64,000 bases of DNA from Acidisarcina polymorpha. Lineage in GTDB: Bacteria > Acidobacteriota > Terriglobia > Terriglobales > Acidobacteriaceae. The stretch lies in assembly GCF_003330725.1 (NCBI RefSeq), contig NZ_CP030840.1:4030001-4094000 (forward strand), read 5' to 3'. Below are positions 1 to 7,453 of this stretch, in pieces. The first letter of the stretch is position 1; each line of letters opens with the position of its first letter. The notes beneath the pieces were generated by a model that saw only the letters and a list, made by a program, of their open reading frames with translations, was not told the origin of the DNA and did no database searches. Both the position numbers and the translations under genes were made by a program.

Positions 1-1
1 A

Positions 2-292
2 GCGTTCAGACGTTGCAAAGGCCACACCCGGGTGACGCTCGACGATGTGCAGTTCACGGTTTACTATCCCACCATTCGTCAGATACGCCGATCGTTTGCG
101 CCCTATTTTAGTCTCTACTCCTATACCGGAGTTGGTGTGGCTGTGCCGCCGTCATATCTTGAACGATGGGCTCGCCGGCATCCTGACGTCTTTCGCTTTC
201 TCCGCCGCCTAGAAGGACTTGTTGCGCGCCTGCCAATTCTCCGGAGCACGGGCGACCACGTGCTGCTCTGCTTCGAGAGGGTATCCGGATGA
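2..292 (+). CDS. SAM-dependent methyltransferase, C-terminal part (5' end outside window)
   Basis: The frame is open from the left edge, so about 96 C-terminal residues are visible. They look like the tail of a class I S-adenosylmethionine methyltransferase: an aromatic stretch (VYYPTIRQIRRSFAPYFSL), a VPPSYLERWARRHP segment and a closing GDHVLLCFERV strand, the arrangement seen after the Rossmann core of UbiE-type enzymes. The SAM-binding motifs lie off the edge, so the substrate cannot be judged. The stop is followed after 2 bases by the ATG of a 48-codon ORF, which in turn overlaps the radical SAM gene, so this gene appears to belong to the same transcript. The methyltransferase call is fairly secure; the link to the cluster is inferred from spacing. 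Confidence 0.6.
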   Translation, partial: AFRRCKGHTRVTLDDVQFTVYYPTIRQIRRSFAPYFSLYSYTGVGVAVPPSYLERWARRHPDVFRFLRRLEGLVARLPILRSTGDHVLLCFERVSG

Positions 293-294
293 CC

Positions 295-441
295 ATGACA
301 ATGCACATGCCTGACCAAATCTCCAGCCTTGGACGTCTCACTCCAAGTCGCCGGCATCATTCACAAAACGTATTTGCATTTGAACGGAACTATGTAAGCC
401 GAGTTTACGGAGTTAGCTGTGCCGGGCAGGTGAGCGCGTGA
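295..441 (+). CDS. Small 48-residue ORF coupled to radical SAM gene; possible precursor peptide
   Basis: This short ORF begins 2 bases after the upstream methyltransferase stop, and its TGA overlaps the GTG start of the radical SAM gene (GTGA). That is the layout expected of translationally coupled genes. The product starts MTMTMHMPDQISSL and ends YVSRVYGVSCAGQVSA. It has a basic middle (RLTPSRRHH), one Cys, and Phe, Tyr, Ser and Gly towards the C-terminus. There is no signal peptide, membrane segment or domain I recognise. Next to two radical SAM enzymes a ribosomal precursor peptide is one reading; a regulatory leader ORF or a chance ORF are others. The start is uncertain because ATG codons repeat at 295, 301 and 307. 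Function unknown. Confidence 0.35.
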   Translation: MTMHMPDQISSLGRLTPSRRHHSQNVFAFERNYVSRVYGVSCAGQVSA

Positions 442-1907
442 TCATCCTCTATCATCCGCGTGCTACCCGGCCTCGCAGCCGACGGTTGCCGCTTGCCGTC
501 CTCGCTCTTGCTGCCGCGCTCGAAGGCAAGGAGCAATACGAGATCGTCGACGGGAATCTTGAAGACGATCCGACCGCCCGCATTCTGGAACTGATCGCGC
601 GGCATAAGATTGAGCTGCTGGGGGTCTCCGCAATGCCCGGTCCGCAGATGGTGGCGGCCATGGAGACCTCTCGAGAGATTCGCCGTCTTCACCCGCACGT
701 CCCTATCTGCTGGGGCGGCTACTTCCCATCTATCTACCCGGATGCTGCGCTGAATGCACGCTACGTGGACTTTGTTGTTCGCGGACAGGGTGAGGATACT
801 CTGTTGGAACTCCTTGACGCGCTACGAGGGAATCGATCGCTTGATTCCGTAAAGGGTCTTTCCTACAAAGATATGTTCGGACTGCGCCACGACAATGGGG
901 AGCGGCCAATGAAAGGACCAGATGAGTTTCCATGGTCGCCGTTTCACCGTCTGCCCGTCGAAAAATACCTAGGTCCATCCTTCTTCGGAAAGCGCACTGC
1001 CGTTCATCATGCGAGCATTGGTTGTCCGTTCAACTGTAGCTTCTGTGGTGTTCATGCGGCTTATGGCAATAAAGAGAAGATGGAGTCCCCGGAGCGCACA
1101 GTCGCCATCTTGACTCATCTCGTCGAGTGCTACGGAGCAGACTCGGTTCAGTTCTACGACATGAATTTTTTCCTGCGCGAGGATCACGCTCGAGAGCTCT
1201 GTGATCGCATGGCGCACTTGAATCTCCGTTGGTGGTGCGAAGCCCGCGTCGACATCATGTCCCGCTACTCGGACGAAACCTTTGCGGCGATCAAGCGGGC
1301 TGGCTGCGCGATGATATTTTTCGGTGCGGAATCCGGATCCGACTGGGTTCTCGAGGAGATGCAAAAAGGCATCACTACCCAACAGACCCTCGAGATTGCC
1401 CGGCGAACCCGCCAGTTCGGCATCATTCCGGAATTCTCCTTTGTCATTGGCAATCCTAATGATCCGGATCGAGATACACGCGAGACACTGCGCTTCATTC
1501 GCAAGATTAAACGCATCAATCCGGATTCAGAGATCATCATCCAGCACTACACGCCTACACCTCAGCCACACGACGCGGGTGGCGAGATGTATGGCAAGAT
1601 TGAGGTCCCGTTTCCAGATTCACCGGCCGGATGGGCAGCCAAGGAGTGGATGAACTTTACCCTTCGCATCGACACCAATGCTCCATGGCTCAAGCGGCGC
1701 ACCAAGAAGCTCATCGACAACTTTGAGATTGTCGTTGGTTCGCGTTGGCCGACGGTTCAGGATATCCGGGCTCCGCGCTGGAGCCGCATCTTCCTGCAGG
1801 TTCTCAGTGCGTGGCGCTACGCCTTGCATTTCTACAACTTTCCTTTTGAGCTTCATCTTGCAAACCAGTTCATCTCTCTGCGAAAGCCTAAGCGGGAGAG
1901 CCTATGA
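438..1907 (+). CDS. Radical SAM enzyme with cobalamin-binding-like N-terminal domain
   Basis: The product has 489 residues. Residues 1-130 have the flavodoxin-like layout of B12-binding domains (GVSAMPG near 62, WGGYFPSIYPDAAL near 92). The canonical DxHxxG lower-ligand motif is missing; the corresponding place reads DGNLEDDP, so any cobalamin would be bound His-off. The radical SAM core has CxxxCxxC at Cys196, Cys200 and Cys203 (GCPFNCSFCGV), which should hold the [4Fe-4S] cluster that cleaves SAM. The BchE/HpnJ-like class performs methylations, cyclisations or other radical chemistry on unactivated carbons; the substrate is unknown. Start is GTG, overlapping the small upstream ORF; an AGGTGA element precedes it. 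The stop overlaps the next gene by 4 bases. Fold call secure, reaction not. Confidence 0.85.
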   Translation: MIILYHPRATRPRSRRLPLAVLALAAALEGKEQYEIVDGNLEDDPTARILELIARHKIELLGVSAMPGPQMVAAMETSREIRRLHPHVPICWGGYFPSIYPDAALNARYVDFVVRGQGEDTLLELLDALRGNRSLDSVKGLSYKDMFGLRHDNGERPMKGPDEFPWSPFHRLPVEKYLGPSFFGKRTAVHHASIGCPFNCSFCGVHAAYGNKEKMESPERTVAILTHLVECYGADSVQFYDMNFFLREDHARELCDRMAHLNLRWWCEARVDIMSRYSDETFAAIKRAGCAMIFFGAESGSDWVLEEMQKGITTQQTLEIARRTRQFGIIPEFSFVIGNPNDPDRDTRETLRFIRKIKRINPDSEIIIQHYTPTPQPHDAGGEMYGKIEVPFPDSPAGWAAKEWMNFTLRIDTNAPWLKRRTKKLIDNFEIVVGSRWPTVQDIRAPRWSRIFLQVLSAWRYALHFYNFPFELHLANQFISLRKPKRESL

Positions 1908-3868
1908 GTACAGGCGCTGGAGCGACGATGGCCTCTTCGATTCAAAGCGGGCCCGGTGTCTTCGATCGTTGGGCAGAGGTCTATGACGCGCAATCGAACC
2001 CGCTGCTGAAGCTTGAAGAGCGCTGCACCCTTCCGCTCTTGCCACCTCTCGGTGGGCAGGATGTGCTGGATGTCGGCTGCGGAACCGGGCGCTGGCTAAC
2101 CAGGCTCGAAGCACTCGGACCTGCTTCGCTCAAGGGCATCGATTGTTCGGCGACTATGCTGCAGCGCGCGCGCGAAAAAGTCCATCCGACTACAACCCTC
2201 GAGCTCAATGAGAACTCCGCGCTACCGGAAGACGATGCCTTGAGGAGCATTGTTCTGGCTTCTTTTGTGCTCAGCTATGTCGACGATCTGCAGCAATTCG
2301 CACGCGAATGCGCTCGCATCCTCCGACCTCATGGATGGCTGCTTATCTCCGACATGCATCCGGCGACAGCAGTGGAGCGAGGCTGGACACGAAGCTTTCA
2401 TGCCGATGGGGAGAGGATTGAGATCGCAGCTCATTCCCGATCCATCGATGAGATCGTTTCCGTCTTTCAGCTTCATGGCTTCGAGCTTGAAGACCTTATT
2501 GAACCACCATTTGCAGCGCCCGAGCGGGCTGTCTTTGAAGATGCAGGAAAGTTTGCGGACTTTGAAGAACTTTCTGGAGTAGCTGCGATCTATATTGCGA
2601 AGTTGCAGAAGCGTGAACCACGTCCGGCAGGGACCCCTGCTCCCGGGAGCCGCACACTCCAGCTTGTCAATGCGCGGGTCGCCACTGGTCCGCTGGGATG
2701 GAGAGATGGATCCGTTCTTATCGAGGAGGGTCGGATTGGGTCCCTCAGTCAAGGAGCCGAGGGCTCGGCGGCGACTCTCAATCTGGAGGGTTATGTCCTT
2801 CTTCCTGGCCTGATTAATGCGCACGAACATCTCGAGTTTGGATTGTTTCCCAGAGTTGGACGTCCAACAGGCCGCCCTCCATACCAGAGCTCTTCCGAGT
2901 GGGCACACGAGATCCATGAGGTCCACGCCGGCCCCATTGAACTCTACAGGCAAATTCCGAAGTCCGATCACCTATGGTGGGGAGCAATACGCAATCTTTT
3001 GTGCGGCGTCACAACGGTTTGCCATCACAATCCACTTCACGAGGAACTTGCTCAACCCGATTTTCCGGTGCGGGTTCTCTCGCGCTTCGGCTGGTCGCAC
3101 TCGCTCGCATTCGACCCGGATCTGGCTGCGAAGTTTCATGACACTCCGACGGATCACCCGTTCATCCTCCACGCGGCTGAGGGTCTTGATGAAGAAAGCA
3201 GGAAGGAAATTTACCGCCTCGACCATATGGAGGTGCTCGATGAACGCACCGTTCTCGTTCATGGGCTTGCATGCACGACCGACGAAATAGCGCTAATCAA
3301 CCAGCGAGGAACTTCGCTGGTCATCTGTCCGACGTCGAATCTCTTTCTCTTTGCAAAGACCATTCCGGCCAGCCTGCTCACTTCCATCGATCGAGTGGCG
3401 CTAGGCAGCGACTCACCAATTACCGCGGCAGGCGACCTGCTGGACGAGATTCACTATCTCTCAGCAGAAATGGGCCTCGATCCAAAGCCGATTTACAACA
3501 TGGTCACCACCGGTCCCGCTGACATCTTTCATTTGGCGGACGGCCAAGGACGGATTGTGGAATCTGGAGTGGCTGATCTCATTGCGATTCCTGACCGGGA
3601 TCACACGCCCGCCGCCGCGCTGTCGGAACTCTCCTTCCGCGACGTGCAACTGGTGCTACTCGCAGGTCGAGTTCAGATGGCGTCTGCTGAAATGTACGAG
3701 CGCTTGACCTCCAACCTCCGCTCGGGTCTGGAATTGATTGAGGTTGCGGGTCTTCAACGCTGGATTCGATCTCCCCTGCAGGACCTCATCACCGCTGCGG
3801 AGCGAGTGCTCGGCGAGAACAACCTCTGGCTTGCCGGAAGGGAAGTGCGATATGCCGGTACTGTATGA
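1904..3868 (+). CDS. Fusion protein: class I methyltransferase plus metal-dependent amidohydrolase
   Basis: A single 654-residue frame joins two enzymes. Residues 15-235 form a class I methyltransferase with motif I VLDVGCGTGRWL (54-65), an acidic GID (78-80) and an LRPHGWLLISD strand (140-150). A short Pro/Arg-rich linker (236-250) leads into an amidohydrolase of the TRZ/ATZ and SAH/MTA-deaminase type. Its metal ligands are visible: HxH at His307 and His309 (LINAHEHLEF), His423 (ILHAAEG), His453 (LVHGLA) and Asp503 (GSDSPIT). These enzymes deaminate or dechlorinate ring carbons or open cyclic amides. The start overlaps the radical SAM stop (ATGA) and the end overlaps the next gene by 17 bases, so the set is one operon. 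I know of no described protein with this domain order. Alternative start ATG at 1928. Confidence 0.85.
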   Translation: MSTGAGATMASSIQSGPGVFDRWAEVYDAQSNPLLKLEERCTLPLLPPLGGQDVLDVGCGTGRWLTRLEALGPASLKGIDCSATMLQRAREKVHPTTTLELNENSALPEDDALRSIVLASFVLSYVDDLQQFARECARILRPHGWLLISDMHPATAVERGWTRSFHADGERIEIAAHSRSIDEIVSVFQLHGFELEDLIEPPFAAPERAVFEDAGKFADFEELSGVAAIYIAKLQKREPRPAGTPAPGSRTLQLVNARVATGPLGWRDGSVLIEEGRIGSLSQGAEGSAATLNLEGYVLLPGLINAHEHLEFGLFPRVGRPTGRPPYQSSSEWAHEIHEVHAGPIELYRQIPKSDHLWWGAIRNLLCGVTTVCHHNPLHEELAQPDFPVRVLSRFGWSHSLAFDPDLAAKFHDTPTDHPFILHAAEGLDEESRKEIYRLDHMEVLDERTVLVHGLACTTDEIALINQRGTSLVICPTSNLFLFAKTIPASLLTSIDRVALGSDSPITAAGDLLDEIHYLSAEMGLDPKPIYNMVTTGPADIFHLADGQGRIVESGVADLIAIPDRDHTPAAALSELSFRDVQLVLLAGRVQMASAEMYERLTSNLRSGLELIEVAGLQRWIRSPLQDLITAAERVLGENNLWLAGREVRYAGTV

Positions 3869-4880
3869 AATTCAGCCAGCTCAATCAGCGCATCTGGAAG
3901 GATCGCGGATCACCGAGCTTCCCATCCTGCTGCTGAATATCCATAGTCAGTGCAATTGCCGCTGTGTGATGTGTGATATCTGGAAGCGAAAAGATGGCCG
4001 CGAGTTCCATGCCGCCGATCTCGAGCGCCATCGGGATTCAATCCGAAGACTAGGCGTCAGACAGATTGTGCTCACCGGTGGTGAGCCACTGCTCAATCGT
4101 GAGTTGGAGGCAATATGCACATTTTTTCGCGATCTTGGCCTTCACCTCACCTTACTCACTACCGGACTTCTGCTGCAGAAGAAAGCGGCCATCGTTGCAG
4201 CGGGCTTTGACGACATCATCATTTCGATCGACGGTCCGCCCGAGATCCATGACCGCATCCGCAATGTTTCCGGCGCTTTTAGGGTCATCCAGAAGGGTAT
4301 CCTAGCAGTGCGCGCGCTCCGCCCCGAGATGCCGATCTCGTGCCGAACTACCGTGCAGAAGCTGAACTATGCACATTTGCGAGCGACGGTCTCCGCCGCC
4401 AGGTCACTTGGGCTCAACAGTATCTCCTTCCTGGCTGCGGACGTCTCGTCGGCTGCTTTTAACCGAGAGGAGCCCTGGGCGCTGGAACGCCAGGAGGAGG
4501 TTGCGCTCAGTCGAGCCGAGCTGATGAAGCTCGAGGACGAGATCGAACTACTGATCGAGACCTACCAAGAAGACATCAAAAGCGGCTTTGTTACGGAGAG
4601 TCAGGCGAAGCTCCGGAGGATCGCAAATCGCTTTCGGGAACGGATTGACGGTTCACCGACGAAAGCCCCAATCTGCAACGCCCCATGGGTCTCTGCCGTA
4701 ATGGAGGTGGACGGGAGTGTACGCCCGTGCTTCTTTCATCCCTCAGTCGGCAATGCCCATCAACTCCCACTGGAAGAGGCGATCAACACCGATGCTGCCC
4801 TCTCTTTTCGAAGCCGCCTGAAGGTTGCCAGCAATCCAACCTGCCAGCGTTGCGTCTGCTCCCTGAACTACGCTCGATGA
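3852..4880 (+). CDS. Radical SAM protein with SPASM-like C-terminal cysteines
   Basis: The product has 342 residues from the ATG at 3852, which has a GGAAG-type ribosome-binding site and overlaps the upstream gene by 17 bases; the frame stays open further upstream but that part is unlikely to be used. The core has CxxxCxxC at Cys34, Cys38 and Cys41 (QCNCRCVMCDIW), GGEPLL at 76-81 and SIDGP at 125-129. The C-terminus carries Cys275 (ICNAPWV), Cys293 after DGSVRPC and the group Cys331/334/336 (CQRCVC), a SPASM-like layout that would hold one or two auxiliary iron-sulfur clusters. SPASM enzymes mostly modify peptides but also act on small molecules and glycosides. Substrate unknown; the coupled genes suggest all act on one product. 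Confidence 0.85.
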   Translation: MPVLYEIQPAQSAHLEGSRITELPILLLNIHSQCNCRCVMCDIWKRKDGREFHAADLERHRDSIRRLGVRQIVLTGGEPLLNRELEAICTFFRDLGLHLTLLTTGLLLQKKAAIVAAGFDDIIISIDGPPEIHDRIRNVSGAFRVIQKGILAVRALRPEMPISCRTTVQKLNYAHLRATVSAARSLGLNSISFLAADVSSAAFNREEPWALERQEEVALSRAELMKLEDEIELLIETYQEDIKSGFVTESQAKLRRIANRFRERIDGSPTKAPICNAPWVSAVMEVDGSVRPCFFHPSVGNAHQLPLEEAINTDAALSFRSRLKVASNPTCQRCVCSLNYAR

Positions 4881-5346
4881 GTGGAGGTCGGAAGGCCGGC
4901 GATGCGCTGTTCGGCGCCGGTTGACGCCGGATGATTGAGGAAGTACCCATGCGAGACTCGTCGTTCAACGGCGACGCCATCATTTAACGACCTCACACTT
5001 CCTCACGGACCTTTAGATGGTACGGGCCACTTGGATGGAACGGCCACTGATTTCCCATAAGTACAACCTTTGTGGGATTGCCGAGTTAGACGCACACGCT
5101 CATATTCTCTTCAGCGCGATGCGCCCGGCCCCAGCTAAGAGTTCTGATAGCCGCTCAAAGATACGGCAAGCGCCAAGTACCGTCAACGGTTGGCGCTGAA
5201 GACATAAGGACTGCCATGAACGTCCGCATACCTCTTTCGCTCTGCGTTGTCTAGCTACTTGCTTCCCCCTCATCCTGACCTCCAGCTGGGGCCGCCTGTT
5301 AAGACCCCTCCCATCCGCCTCGCTCCGCACCTGCAAGCGATGGAGC
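4881..5346 (+). other. 466-bp stretch without a convincing gene
   Basis: Two very short frames follow the radical SAM gene: 4877-4924 (15 codons, ATGA overlap with its stop) and 4931-4987 (18 codons). Neither has a clear ribosome-binding site or recognisable content, so both are probably chance. No terminator hairpin or RNA gene was seen. The right part may hold the decayed 5' end of the following pseudogene: the ATG at 5216 opens a frame that stops after 12 codons. Confidence 0.4.
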
Positions 5347-6148
5347 TTGGCTGGTCGCCATGGCTCTACTTGGGCAAGGCCGATGACGGCCCTGGGGTTA
5401 ACTGCGGCATGCGGAATTGCGCTCAGCCACTCGATCGCGCATGGGCAGATGAAGGTGTCAGGCTCGACTGCGGCGACGTCAACCCAGAGCACGCTAAGGC
5501 CGTCTTCTCCGGGCTTCGCTGCGGATTATGGCAAGCTTCCACTTAGCTTCGAAGCTAACCATGGCCAATGCGCGCCGCAGGTCAAGCTTCTCTCCCGCGG
5601 TAGCGGCTATTCGCTTTTTCTCGCGGAGAAAGAGGCGGTGCTGGCGCTGACTAAGCCCGATCTTTCCAGCCAGCAACCGGACTTCAAGACGCAAGCGGGA
5701 AAGACCCCGCTGGCATTTGCGAAGGCCGCCAAGCCGGCAAAACCGACATGTTGCGAATGGACCTCGTGGGCGCGAACCGAAGCCTGCAGGCGAGCGGCTC
5801 AGAGTTGTTGCCGGGGACGGCAAACTACTTCATCGGCAACGACCCTGCGAAGTGGCTCTCGAAGTTACCGGTCTACGCGAAGGTTAGATATTCGGCTGTC
5901 TACCCCGGAGTCGACCTGGTTTACTACGGCAACCAACGCCAGTTGGAGTACGACTTCGTCGTCGCGCCCGGCGCCAGCCCAAAATCAGTGAAGCTCCATT
6001 TTGCCGGAGCCCAGAGGATCAGCCCAGCGGCGATTTAACCGTCCTCGTGAATGACGGACAAATTGCTTTCCATAAGCCTGTGGTCTATCAAACCTGGCGG
6101 CTAACTGGTTTATTGCGGAACCAAATGGGCGTTCGGCTTGCCTATTGA
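5347..6148 (+). pseudogene. Decayed DUF7948/SBBP-type exported protein (N-terminal part only)
   Basis: Three frames in succession give one family. Frame 1 (5347 to about 5745) has a signal-like segment (MTALGLTAACGIAL) and LPLSFEANHGQ followed by SGYSLFLAEKEAVLAL, the opening of large exported SBBP-repeat beta-propeller proteins common in Acidobacteria. Frame 2 (about 5748-6020) continues with LRMDLVGAN, TANYFIGNDPAKW and YPGVDLVYYGNQRQLEYDF. Frame 3 (about 6025-6148) continues with GDLTVLVNDGQIAFHKPVVY. So there are two frameshifts, near 5745 and 6022, and everything beyond the first about 250 residues is missing. The intact protein would be secreted and much longer. The family call comes from characteristic motifs; the exact original start is unknown. 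Confidence 0.75.
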
Positions 6149-6156
6149 ACCAAGCG

Positions 6157-6981
6157 CTACAGGCGCGTTCCTATCACTAGCAGGTATTCGTTCTTCGTTT
6201 TTGTTTTCCCGGTCGTGTCTTCGTTGTGTTCAGACCATAACCTTTCGAGATCTTCGGCATAGGCCGCCTGAGCCGCGGCATCCAATTTCGCGAACGCCGT
6301 CTTCGTAGGTCCGAAGTATTCTCGAAACAAGTGAACGACCTCGCGCGGGGGAAATGGAAGCTCGTTGGTGAAGGCGTATCGCGTAGTTTCCACGTGAACT
6401 CCGTGAGCTCCTAGCCGATCTCGAACGATATCTTCATCGCCCCAAAGGACCGGAACGGGGATATCAGCGGGCGGAGTGAGATACCGGTCGCGAAGGCGAA
6501 ACATCTGTCCGGTCATCCCCTCAGGTGTCCAGTTGGCCATGGCAATCTTTCCACCACGACGACAGACTCGAGCAAGCTCGGCCGCGACCCGTTCCGGGTT
6601 TGGAGCGAACATGGCCCCGAACATACTCGTCACCACATCGAAGTGCTCATCGGAATAGGGCAACTGTTCTGCGTCTCCCTCCTCGAACGTCACTTGCAGA
6701 TTCGCTGCAAGAGCGCGTTGCCGTGCTTGTTCCAGGAGATTCGGTGCGATATCGATACCCGCGACCTGAGCGCCCGCCCGGGCGGCCGGGATGGCTACGT
6801 TCCCGGTTCCGCATGCTACATCAAGCAGCTTCATCCCAGGGAGGATACCGATCCGTTCAACGAACTTTTCGGCTTCTCCCGCCATGTATCTCGCGATCTG
6901 GCCAAAATCCCCGGCCATCCATGTGGCCCGCATTGCTTGCTTCAATTGCAGCAGATTAGAACTCATCGATTCAGACTCCAT
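6157..6981 (-). CDS. Class I SAM-dependent methyltransferase
   Basis: The product has up to 274 residues and the UbiE-like core: MKLLDVACGTGNVA (motif I), AGIDIAPNLLEQAR, FEEGDAEQLPY and a VTSMFGAMFAPNPERVAAEL segment typical of small-molecule methyltransferases. A conserved FxEYFGPTKTAFAKLD region near the C-terminus fits a common soil-bacterial family of unknown substrate. A GGAG 9 bases before the internal ATG at 6966 makes that the more likely start (269 residues). It stands alone between two gene remnants and points opposite to both, so the surrounding decay did not take it. Substrate not predictable. Confidence 0.85.
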   Translation of the reverse strand: MESESMSSNLLQLKQAMRATWMAGDFGQIARYMAGEAEKFVERIGILPGMKLLDVACGTGNVAIPAARAGAQVAGIDIAPNLLEQARQRALAANLQVTFEEGDAEQLPYSDEHFDVVTSMFGAMFAPNPERVAAELARVCRRGGKIAMANWTPEGMTGQMFRLRDRYLTPPADIPVPVLWGDEDIVRDRLGAHGVHVETTRYAFTNELPFPPREVVHLFREYFGPTKTAFAKLDAAAQAAYAEDLERLWSEHNEDTTGKTKTKNEYLLVIGTRL

Positions 6982-7160
6982 GAAATATCAGCAGGAAGAT
7001 TGTCCGATACGATCGATCACCCTGACTAGATCACACATAAAGACAAGCATAAGTCATTCAAGCAATCACCGCTCTCGTTGCAAGAATTCCTTTCGTCGGC
7101 CTTCCGACCTTCCGCGGTTCAACGAATCCGGCAGCATACGGCGTCCCAGATCAGGTCGAA

Positions 7161-7192
7161 GAAGTACGCGCCCCATGAAGTACGCGCCCCAT
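7161..7192. repeat. Perfect 16-bp tandem duplication
   Basis: The unit GAAGTACGCGCCCCAT occurs twice back to back (7161-7176 and 7177-7192). In a catalase-peroxidase reading it encodes KYAP just before the conserved MMFTTDLALK. Because 16 is not a multiple of 3 it shifts the frame, so the duplication itself can be an inactivating change. Confidence 0.85.
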
Positions 7193-7330
7193 GATGTTCA
7201 CGACCGATCTCGCCCTGAAGGTGGAAGGTTTCGGGTGCTTCCACTAGGAGCCGGAAGAATTTGCCGACCAGTTCGCTCGTGCATGGTACAAGCTGCGTGG
7301 TCATCGACTTCGACGTGTTTCCCGCTAAGA
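7161..7330 (+). pseudogene. Remnant of catalase-peroxidase gene (katG), C-domain fragment
   Basis: The plus-strand frame from 7191 reads MMFTTDLALKV, then a damaged stretch with an in-frame TAG, then EPEEFADQFARAWYKL. These two blocks are conserved in the C-terminal domain of KatG, where they are separated by about 12 residues (DPxYxxISxRFxENP in intact enzymes); here that linker is scrambled. A 16-bp tandem duplication just upstream shifts frame. Nothing else of the roughly 730-residue enzyme can be seen, so this is a scar of a lost hydrogen-peroxide-detoxifying gene. The identification rests on two short but specific motifs. The rest of the 6982-7453 gap holds no other gene I can support. 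Confidence 0.6.
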
Positions 7331-7453
7331 AGACAGCACTTCCTGCATGACGTTAGCCGCATACCTATCGAAACCTACCCAGGCAGCCTTCCGCGCATCT
7401 GAACCCAATACTAAAGAAATGCGCCGGCCGCAAACCAGCGGAGGAGGTATGCG

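Noticed and set aside
2222-2971. 249-codon leftward frame opposite the methyltransferase-amidohydrolase fusion
   Set aside because: The plus-strand frame has catalytic motifs on both sides of this stretch; no domain is seen in the antisense product.
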